NCBI GenBank assembly: GCA_023423235.1
Contig: JAFAFY010000094.1
Location: 1 to 5,315, forward strand
Reading direction: 5' to 3'
Length of the DNA: 5,315 nt
Source: Pseudomonadota bacterium
Lineage (GTDB): Bacteria > Pseudomonadota > Gammaproteobacteria > Xanthomonadales > Xanthomonadaceae
Shown: in pieces, positions 1 through 5,315 of the stretch
Layout: every line of letters begins with the position of its first letter
Position numbering within the stretch: the first letter of the stretch is position 1
The notes under the pieces: model-generated
Told to the model about the DNA's origin: nothing
Databases searched by the model: none
The model's input: only the letters and a program-made list of their open reading frames with translations
Program-made: the position numbers and the translations under genes

Positions 1-33
1 AACGTGCACCGCGCACGCGGCGACATACTCCGG

Positions 34-91
34 CCTGATTGGCACGATCTCTCAGTTCCCTTCCCCGCACCTGATTGCCACGATCCTTCAG
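34..91. repeat. Duplicated left-end motif of the MITE, period 36 bp
   Basis: The motif CCTGATTGGCACGATC at 34-49 recurs as CCTGATTGCCACGATC at 70-85. The similarity runs on through TCAG and a CCCTTC...CCCGC tract in both copies, so the left end is a tandem direct duplication with a 36-bp period. A third, inverted copy forms the right end (201-226, reading CCTGATT...CACGAACCTTCAG on the minus strand). The inner copy (70-91) matches the right end better over the CACGA-CCTTCAG part than the outer copy does. This suggests that 70-226 could be the basic unit and 34-69 an added copy. Confidence 0.6.
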
Positions 92-95
92 TCTC

Positions 96-119
96 CCTTC
101 TCCCGCGTGCGGGAGAAGG
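96..119. repeat. REP-like hairpin 1 inside the MITE
   Basis: A perfect inverted repeat: an 11-base arm CCTTCTCCCGC (96-106), the two bases GT, and the complementary arm GCGGGAGAAGG (109-119). This type of 'CTCCCGC..GCGGGAG' stem is a common intergenic repeat in Xanthomonadaceae genomes (family knowledge). As RNA or single-stranded DNA it would fold with the loop opened to about four bases. It could slow or stop transcription entering from either side, but it has no T-run. Confidence 0.7.
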
Positions 120-161
120 TGTCCGGAGGGCGGATGCGGGCTGCTTTGCCCCCACCCCAGC

Positions 162-183
162 CCTTCCCCGCATGCGGGGGAGG
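162..183. repeat. REP-like hairpin 2 inside the MITE
   Basis: A 14-bp perfect palindrome CCCCGCATGCGGGG (166-179) is extended outward by one T-G wobble and three paired bases to CCTTCCCC...GGGGGAGG (162-183). It resembles hairpin 1 and the two are separated by 42 bases, the usual paired arrangement of such repeats. The C-rich stretch just before it (149-163) can pair with the G-rich stretch after hairpin 1 (111-140), so the whole 96-183 block could fold into one compound structure. Confidence 0.6.
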
Positions 184-316
184 AGGTAAAGGCCGTGTTG
201 CTGAAGGTTCGTGCTAACTAATCAGGTACTCCGGAGACTTCCCGGCGGCGCAAAACCCGCAGCCTTCTGGCGCCCCGGAAGCGTGGATATGCAGGGCCGG
301 CCGCATGGCGTGGAGG

Positions 317-345
317 CATGCACACGCGCACGCTGCCGCTATGAT
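317..345 (+). promoter_or_regulatory. Possible promoter for the DUF4031 gene
   Basis: TATGAT at 340-345 matches the -10 consensus TATAAT at five of six positions and lies 41 bases before the start codon at 387, giving a predicted leader of about 35 bases. The hexamer 17 bases upstream (CATGCA, 317-322) is a poor -35, so this rests mainly on the -10 box. The rest of 235-386 shows no gene. Confidence 0.3.
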
Positions 346-386
346 CGCCAGGCAGCGATGACGCTGAAGAACCGGCAAGTGCGCAC

Positions 387-671
387 ATGACCGTCTATGT
401 CGACGATGCGGTGCATGCCTGGCGCGGCGAGCGCTGGGCGCACCTGCTTGCCGACACGCTCGACGAACTGCACGCCTTCGCCGCGCGTCTTGGCCTGCCG
501 CGCCGCGCGTTCCAGAACAAGACCAGCGGCGCGCACTACGATGTCACCGCGGCGATGCGCGAGCAGGCGCTGGCGCTGGGCGCGGTCGCGATCTCGCGCC
601 ATTGCGACCGCGCACTGGTCCGCGCGGTGATCGCCAATGCCCGCCGCCAGGGGCGCGGCGAAGCGCCATGA
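387..671 (+). CDS. DUF4031 domain-containing protein
   Basis: A 94-residue protein that spans essentially one DUF4031 domain. The family signature is visible: the N-terminal MTVYVDD (1-7), two tryptophans and a histidine (W12, W17, H19) around a WAHLLADT segment, ELHAFAARLGL (27-37), then the HYD motif (50-52) followed by a helix AAMREQALALGA. There is no signal peptide or membrane segment, so a soluble cytoplasmic protein is expected. The reaction or partner is unknown for the family. The start is chosen because MTVYVDD is the usual beginning of family members, although no clear Shine-Dalgarno sequence precedes it. The last residues (RRQGRGEAP) are polar and probably disordered. The gene lies 71 bp before the DUF3297 gene on the same strand and may be co-transcribed with it. 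Identification is from remembered family features, not a search. Confidence 0.88.
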   Translation: MTVYVDDAVHAWRGERWAHLLADTLDELHAFAARLGLPRRAFQNKTSGAHYDVTAAMREQALALGAVAISRHCDRALVRAVIANARRQGRGEAP

Positions 672-681
672 CCGGTATCCG

Positions 682-711
682 CTGACGCCGCGATGGCGAC
701 GCCGGTATCCT
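682..711 (+). promoter_or_regulatory. Possible promoter for the DUF3297 gene
   Basis: CTGACG (682-687, four of six matches to TTGACA) and TATCCT (706-711, four of six to TATAAT) are separated by 18 bases, and the start codon at 743 would follow a leader of about 25 bases. The -10 falls in the second copy of a 9-bp direct repeat, CCGGTATCC (672-680 and 702-710). The match is modest and in GC-rich DNA could be chance. The alternative is read-through from the DUF4031 gene. Confidence 0.25.
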
Positions 712-742
712 GCACGCCTTCCTTCCAGTCCTTGCCGATGCC

Positions 743-985
743 ATGACCGACACCCCGCCCGACCGCCTGTCCAACGACCCGCGCAGCCCGCACTACGATG
801 CGGCCGCCATGGCCCGCGGCATCGGCATCCGCTTCAACGGCGACGAGCGCCGCGACGTGGAGGAGTACTGCGTCAGCGAGGGCTGGATCCGGGTCGCCGC
901 CGGGCGCGCGCTCGACCGCCGCGGGCAGCCGCTGACGGTCAAGCTCAAGGGCACGGTGGAGCCTTACTTCCAACTGCCGGCCTGA
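743..985 (+). CDS. DUF3297 family protein
   Basis: An 80-residue protein matching the whole DUF3297 family, which is about this length. Visible signatures are the N-terminal TPPDRLS (4-10), SPHYD (15-19), the block RGIGIRFNG (25-33), EEYCVSEGWIRVAAG (40-54), LDRRGQPLTVKLKG (57-70) and the C-terminal VEPYF (72-76). It is small, soluble and has no signal peptide or membrane segment, so it is likely cytoplasmic. The conserved Cys43 is the only cysteine. Its biochemical role is unknown. The start at 743 gives the MTDTPPDRLS beginning typical of the family. There is no recognisable ribosome-binding site upstream; the preceding bases are pyrimidine-rich. The gene converges with the lipoprotein gene 93 bp away. 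Confidence 0.88.
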   Translation: MTDTPPDRLSNDPRSPHYDAAAMARGIGIRFNGDERRDVEEYCVSEGWIRVAAGRALDRRGQPLTVKLKGTVEPYFQLPA

Positions 986-990
986 GCGCC

Positions 991-1053
991 GCTGCTTGGG
1001 ACATCGCTGCTTGGGGCAGCGCTGCCCCGGGCAGGATCGCCCCGGGCAACGCC
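991..1053. repeat. Degenerate 15-bp tandem repeat between convergent genes
   Basis: Units begin at 991, 1006, 1021 and 1039. The first two, GCTGCTTGGGACATC and GCTGCTTGGGGCAGC, agree at 13 of 15 positions. The third begins GCTGCCCCGGGCAGG and carries three extra bases. The fourth, GCCCCGGGCAACGCC, repeats the 10-mer GCCCCGGGCA seen at 1024-1033. It lies wholly in the 93-bp gap between the ends of the DUF3297 and lipoprotein genes and encodes nothing credible. Confidence 0.55.
1011..1030. terminator. Probable bidirectional terminator hairpin
   Basis: GGGGCAGCGCTGCCCC (1013-1028) is a perfect 16-bp palindrome, flanked by TT and GG that add two wobble pairs. Transcripts from either side would form a GC-rich hairpin with a four-base GCGC loop. 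Its position between two convergent stop codons (985 on the plus strand, 1079 on the minus strand) suits a shared terminator. Neither side has a T-run, so it is not a textbook intrinsic terminator and may work only weakly or together with Rho. Confidence 0.4.
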
Positions 1054-1078
1054 GGCACGGATGCAATCGACCGAGCGA

Positions 1079-1681
1079 TCAGCCGCCGCGCAGCTCGGCA
1101 ACGATCCGGTCGGTGATCGCCTGCACCTGTTTGGTGGTCATCGGCGCGAAGATGCCCTGCCATGCGCTGGAGGTGGTGTCGTAGCTGCGCGTGGCGATGA
1201 CCGCGCCGCCCGGGGACTGCACGAACTCCGCGCGTGCCTTGATGTAGGCATTGCCGGTCATCGCGCCCAGGCCGTAGCGGGCGCCGGTGGAGACGTAGCG
1301 GTAGTCGTCGATGTGCACCACCACCAGCACGCCCGGCGGGTCCAGCGATGCCGGCCGGCTGGCGTGGTCGCTGGACTGCAGGCCCGCGGCCGAGGCGGAG
1401 GTGCGCATCGCCTCGGGCCACAGCGCGCGGAACTCCGCCCAGTCGTCCTTGCCGCGCGCCGCGGCGCTGCCTTCGACGACGACCGCGACCTGGCGGAGAT
1501 CACCCGACACCGTAATCGGCGCAACGGCCGCGGCATCGGGCCGCTGCACGGTGGCCGCGCAGGCCGACAGCAGGACGGTGGCGGCCAGTGCAACGACACG
1601 GAGAAACGCGGCGCGCGGGAAGACACGGCACGGCAGCGAAGAAACCGGCAGCAGGGAACGGGAGCGCAGGGGCGTGGACAT
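1079..1681 (-). CDS. Predicted outer-membrane-type lipoprotein, DUF4410-like
   Basis: A 200-residue protein with a type II (lipoprotein) signal. A hydrophobic stretch (about 26-38) ends in the lipobox LSAC, with Cys41 as the lipid-bearing residue. It is followed by AATVQRP, with no aspartate at +2, so outer-membrane sorting is expected. The mature part begins with a beta-rich segment, ITVSGDLRQVAVVVEGS, then a helix (DDWAEFRALWPEAM). The C-terminal half contains YRYVSTGARYG, GAMTGNAYIKA and SSAWQGIFAPMT, and ends in a helix TKQVQAITDRIVAEL. The overall plan resembles DUF4410-type lipoproteins, but I do not recognise a characterised homologue and the role is unknown. An ATG at 1693 would add four residues (MRLR). 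I prefer 1681 because a GAGG lies six bases before it and nothing comparable precedes 1693. The n-region is unusually long (about 25 residues). The gap to the upstream DUF58 gene suggests its own promoter. Confidence 0.75.
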   Translation of the reverse strand: MSTPLRSRSLLPVSSLPCRVFPRAAFLRVVALAATVLLSACAATVQRPDAAAVAPITVSGDLRQVAVVVEGSAAARGKDDWAEFRALWPEAMRTSASAAGLQSSDHASRPASLDPPGVLVVVHIDDYRYVSTGARYGLGAMTGNAYIKARAEFVQSPGGAVIATRSYDTTSSAWQGIFAPMTTKQVQAITDRIVAELRGG

Positions 1682-1833
1682 GCGGAGCCTCATCGTTGGA
1701 TGTGTGGCAGTGCGCGACCGCAGGCCCAGCCCCCTGCGCTGCTTCCCGGTGCGCCTGACCCGACCCTAGCCGGCGCGACATTCGCGTCTTGTGAAGCCGG
1801 CAATGGTCCGCGCCACAGGCGGGCGACGGCGCA

Positions 1834-1850
1834 GCCGGCCCGCAGCCGGC
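1834..1850 (-). terminator. Weak hairpin after the DUF58 gene, possible terminator
   Basis: GCCGGC occurs at 1834-1839 and 1845-1850 with five bases between, allowing a 6-bp all-GC stem just after the DUF58 stop codon in the direction of transcription. The longer string GCAGCCGGCC is also directly repeated here. There is no T-run. GCCGGC-type strings are common in such GC-rich DNA, and two more CCGGC strings lie within 70 bases, so this is only a suggestion. Confidence 0.2.
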
Positions 1851-1862
1851 CAATACCGCGCG

Positions 1863-3161
1863 TCAGAGCAAGCCGTCGCGCTTGACCGCCAGATAGCGCT
1901 CCACCAGTGCGCCCGGCAGCTCGGCACCGGTGACATCGAGCACCATCACCCGGTGGTTGCGCAGGGCATCGTGCGCGGCCTTGCGCTGTGCGAGATAGCG
2001 CGCGGTGGCGCCGGCGCGCACGGCGTCGGCGTGGTCGTGGACCGGGGCATCGAGCACGTCGTCGAGCGCGCGCTCGCGCAGCGAGGCGACGATCACCAGG
2101 TGCCGGCGCTGGAGCATGCGCACCGCCGCCAGCACGTCCTCGATGTCCTCGTCGCCGAGGTTGGTCACCAGCATCAGCAGGCCACGCCGGCGCTGGCGCA
2201 GCGACAGTTCGGTGGCCGCGGCCAGGTAGTCGGTCGCCACCGGCTGCGGCTGCAGGTCGTAGCTGACCCGCAGCAGGGTGTCGATCGCGCCCATGCCGCG
2301 CTGCGGCGCCATCCAGCGGCTCTCGCCGCCGGTTGCGAACAGGCCGACCGCGTCGCCCTGGCGCAGCGCCAGGTACGAGACCACCAGCGCCGCGTCGAGG
2401 GCGTGGTCGAAATGCGCCAGCGCATCGTCCTGCGCCAGCATGCGCCGGCCGGTGTCGAGCACCACCACCAGCTGCTGGTTCTTCTCGTCCTGGTACTCGC
2501 GCGAGATCAGCTTGCGTGCACGCGAGCTGGCCTTCCAGTCGATCTGGCGCAGGCTGTCGCCGACCCGGTACTCGCGCATCTGGTGGAAATCGGTGCCCTC
2601 GCCGCGACGGCGCTTGATGTGCGCGCCCACCAGCCGCGAGGCCTGGTCGGTGCCGAGCAGCGCCAGCCGCGTCAACGGCGCGAAGTTGGGAAACACGCGC
2701 ACGCGCTGCGGCAGCTCCACGTTGCGCTGCTGCCGCCACAGGCCCAGCGGCGAATGCAGCCGCAGTTGCACGCCGGCAAACGCCGCCTCGCCGCGCAGCG
2801 TCGGCCGCAGCCGGTAGGCCACGTGGGCGACGTTGTCCGCCGCCAGCCGCACGCGTCGCGGCAGGCCCTCCATGGTCCAGTGCGCAGGGTGCAGGTCGTG
2901 CACGTCGAGTCGTTGCCGGCCGGTGCCGGTGAGGCGCAGCTCCGCCTCCCGGGCGATGCCCAGCGACCAGGCTTCGGGCGCGACCCGTTCCACCGCCGGC
3001 GTCGGCCGCCGCGCCAGCACCACCAGGTCGATGATCGACAGGGCGAGCAGCAACGCCCCGAAGCCCTGCCACGGCAGCACCGCGGCCGGCCACAGCGACG
3101 CGGCGATGCCCGCCATCCCCCACAGCACCAGCAGGACGATCAGCGGCGTCGATGGCCTCAT
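1863..3161 (-). CDS. DUF58 domain-containing membrane protein, MoxR partner
   Basis: A 432-residue protein. Two hydrophobic helices at about 6-22 and 33-50 anchor it in the inner membrane. A beta-rich region follows (about 60-165, including SPLGLWR at 137-143). The DUF58 (PF01882) signature is clear at 187-226: GEGTDFHQMREYRVGD, then RQIDWKASSRARKLISREYQ. It leads into a von Willebrand A-like fold. The metal-site position where vWA domains carry DxSxS reads DTGRR (236-240), with LVTNLGDED (331-339) at the later strand, so the usual metal site is incomplete. Family members are encoded next to MoxR ATPases and are thought to be their partners; the substrate here is unknown. The frame stays open 152 codons further upstream, but that part lies inside moxR. 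The ATG at 3161 gives the expected membrane start and has GGAG ten bases before it. It starts 31 bp after the moxR stop, in the same operon. Confidence 0.93.
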   Translation of the reverse strand: MRPSTPLIVLLVLWGMAGIAASLWPAAVLPWQGFGALLLALSIIDLVVLARRPTPAVERVAPEAWSLGIAREAELRLTGTGRQRLDVHDLHPAHWTMEGLPRRVRLAADNVAHVAYRLRPTLRGEAAFAGVQLRLHSPLGLWRQQRNVELPQRVRVFPNFAPLTRLALLGTDQASRLVGAHIKRRRGEGTDFHQMREYRVGDSLRQIDWKASSRARKLISREYQDEKNQQLVVVLDTGRRMLAQDDALAHFDHALDAALVVSYLALRQGDAVGLFATGGESRWMAPQRGMGAIDTLLRVSYDLQPQPVATDYLAAATELSLRQRRRGLLMLVTNLGDEDIEDVLAAVRMLQRRHLVIVASLRERALDDVLDAPVHDHADAVRAGATARYLAQRKAAHDALRNHRVMVLDVTGAELPGALVERYLAVKRDGLL

Positions 3162-3192
3162 CGGCGTGCGGCTCCGGTAGCGCGCGGCCGGA

Positions 3193-4181
<989 letters not shown>

Positions 4182-4185
<4 letters not shown>

Positions 4186-5315
4186 AGTCGGTTTCTCATC
4201 TGGATCAAACGGGCGATGCGCAGGCGCAGGCCGCCGGCGTCATCGGAAGCGGGGGATTGCAGCGCTTGGCGGACCTCCACCGGCGACATCGCCAGGCGCG
4301 CGGCGATGGCTTCGGCCTGGGCCTCGCCTTCGAGCGCGGCGGCCAGCGGGTCGCGCCGGCGCAGGCGCGCCAGGAACGCGTCGCGCACCGCGGCATGCAG
4401 CAGGCCGCCGCGGCCGTAGCGCAGCAGGTGTTCGCCGGCGGCCTGGATGTGTTCGAGCAACGCGCGCCGCGCCGGCTGCGGCGCGGGCAGCAGCGGCCCC
4501 AGGCGCTGGGTGCGCATCCACAGCCAGGCCAGCAGCGCCAGCAGCAGCGGCCCCCAGGCCATCCAGCCGCGGGTCAGCAGCAGCTGCCACAGCGGCGGCA
4601 CGCTGGCGGCGTAGATCAGGTGCACGCGGCCGGCGCCGTAGTTGGGGGCCAGCAACTGCCGCGCCAGCACCGCATGGGGCGGTTCACGCAGTGCGTCGTT
4701 CTGCAGGAAGTCGAAATCGGCCACGACATCGACGCTGCCCGCACCATGTGCCAGGCGCGCGAACACCAGGCCGGCGTCGTAGTCGCCCCAGATCAGCTCG
4801 GGGTCGTCGGCCAGGAACCGCTGGCCTTGGCAGAACTCGACGTGCGGCGGCTGGCCCTCGACCCGCAGGTCGATGCAGCGCGCGCTGTCGGGCTCGGGGG
4901 TGATGCCCAGCTGCGGCAGCAGCTCCCGGTCGCGCACCGTGGTGGTGCGGGCGCGAGGCGGCGGCGTGCGCACGATCAGGTGCCCGCCGCGCGCCACCCA
5001 GTCCAGCAGCGGCGTCACCTCGGCGGCCGGCAGGGTGCGCGGGTCGCCCAGCAGCAGCACGGTGTCGCGCTCGCCCAGCGCCTGCGCGGCCGGCGCGCCC
5101 TTGTCCGGGATGCCCTCGCCGGGCGTCGTACCGGCAATGCGCAGCCGCTGCCGCGACACCGCATCGATCCCGTCGGCGCGCAGCGCCAGCTTCAGCGCAT
5201 ACAGCGGGTTGTAGCTGGCCTCCCCACGCGGCGGCAGCGGCACCTCGCGCTCCACCCGCTCGAAGGCATGCAGCCACCAGGCCACGAACAGCCCCACCAG
5301 CAGCATGGCCAGTAC
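4182..5315 (-). CDS. DUF4350 domain-containing membrane protein (5' end outside window)
   Basis: At least 374 residues are readable from the first internal Met (5306), but the frame remains open through the window edge (Val-Leu-Ala precede that Met). The first membrane helix (LLVGLFVAWWLHAF) would be too short if it started there, so the true start is very likely outside. In numbering from that Met, a periplasmic domain of the DUF4350 type spans about 20-240. It contains PPRGEASYNPLYALKLALRA (25-44), LLLGDPRTLPAAEV (84-97), LLDWVARGGHLIVR (100-113) and DFDFLQNDAL (197-206), an arrangement like a class I glutamine-amidotransferase fold without obvious catalytic residues. A second helix lies at about 247-264 and a helical cytoplasmic tail at 275-374. 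Such proteins are commonly encoded beside MoxR and DUF58 genes. Their function is unknown; the topology suggests an envelope component of that system. The stop codon overlaps the moxR start. Confidence 0.88.

Larger units (their letters stand above)
34..226. mobile_element. Small non-autonomous MITE-like element with 8-bp target-site duplication
   Basis: Seen directly: the left end starts CCTGATT (34-40) and the right end finishes AATCAGG (220-226), a perfect 7-bp terminal inverted repeat. The similarity continues inward after a 4-base length difference: GCACGA on the left, and TCGTGC read inverted on the right. The 8 bases TACTCCGG sit immediately outside both ends, at 26-33 and 227-234, exactly as a target-site duplication would. 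Inside are two strong hairpins (96-119 and 162-183) separated by a G-rich then C-rich stretch. No open reading frame inside is credible, so any transposase would have to act from elsewhere. Hairpin pairs of this kind are common intergenic repeats in xanthomonads, where they are often treated as REP/BIME-like. The flanking duplication and terminal repeats argue for insertion as one unit. I cannot assign the parent IS family. Confidence 0.6.

Noticed and set aside
4..189. Plus-strand 61-codon reading frame with proline-rich product
   Set aside because: It runs straight through the inverted repeats of the MITE-like element and its product simply translates the hairpins (PALPRMRG-type strings). 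No ribosome-binding site or protein family resemblance.
532..800. Twelve-base match CGCACTACGATG at 532-543 and 789-800, giving HYDxxAM-like peptides in both small proteins
   Set aside because: The surrounding sequences and folds differ, and the match spans only four codons with preferred GC-rich codon choices. Coincidence is more likely than duplication.
536..1066. Minus-strand 176-codon frame with a CPxQR-like pentapeptide repeat at its N-terminus
   Set aside because: The peptide repeat is only the translation of the 15-bp tandem DNA repeat. The rest is antisense to the well-supported DUF4031 and DUF3297 genes.
1763..1795. Minus-strand TTCACA (1790-1795) and TAGGGT (1763-1768) as a promoter for the lipoprotein gene
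   Set aside because: The TTCACA matches the -35 well, but the spacer would be 21 bases and the -10 matches only three of six positions. A promoter is expected in this gap but not shown by these boxes.
1690..3123. Long Ala/Arg/Gly-rich minus-strand frame of 477 codons
   Set aside because: Alternate-frame shadow of the DUF58 gene; low-complexity composition typical of GC-rich coding DNA, with no domain.

Overview
The window is GC-rich (roughly 70% by eye) and compactly coded. It looks like the chromosome of a gammaproteobacterium of the Xanthomonadaceae/Lysobacteraceae group (Xanthomonas, Stenotrophomonas, Lysobacter or Luteimonas type). The reasons are codon use, the style of the DUF3297, DUF4031 and lipoprotein genes, and the GC-rich hairpin repeat in front of them. 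Genus is not resolved, and no plasmid or phage gene is visible.

Layout. Bases 1-386 hold no gene. Most of this stretch is a short element of about 193 bp (34-226). It has matching inverted ends, two strong internal hairpins and an exact 8-bp direct repeat abutting both ends, as expected of a small non-autonomous transposable element (MITE) with its target-site duplication. Two small plus-strand genes follow: a DUF4031 protein (387-671) and a DUF3297 protein (743-985), both conserved but of unknown function. At 986-1078 they converge on a minus-strand lipoprotein gene. The short gap between them carries a degenerate 15-bp tandem repeat that includes a perfect GC-rich palindrome, probably a two-way terminator.

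From 1079 to the right edge everything reads on the minus strand. In order of transcription these are a DUF4350 membrane protein (cut by the right edge), a MoxR-family AAA+ ATPase, a DUF58 membrane-anchored von Willebrand A-like protein and, after a 169-181 bp gap, the outer-membrane-type lipoprotein. DUF4350 and MoxR overlap by 4 bp (ATGA), and MoxR and DUF58 are 31 bp apart, so these three form one operon. By family knowledge, MoxR ATPases act as chaperone-like machines with vWA-domain partners such as DUF58 in maturation of envelope or enzyme complexes. The substrate here cannot be read from the sequence.

No wholly new multi-gene system is evident. The least ordinary items are the MITE-like element with a duplicated left end, the repeat/palindrome between the convergent genes, and the degenerate metal-site motif in the DUF58 protein.
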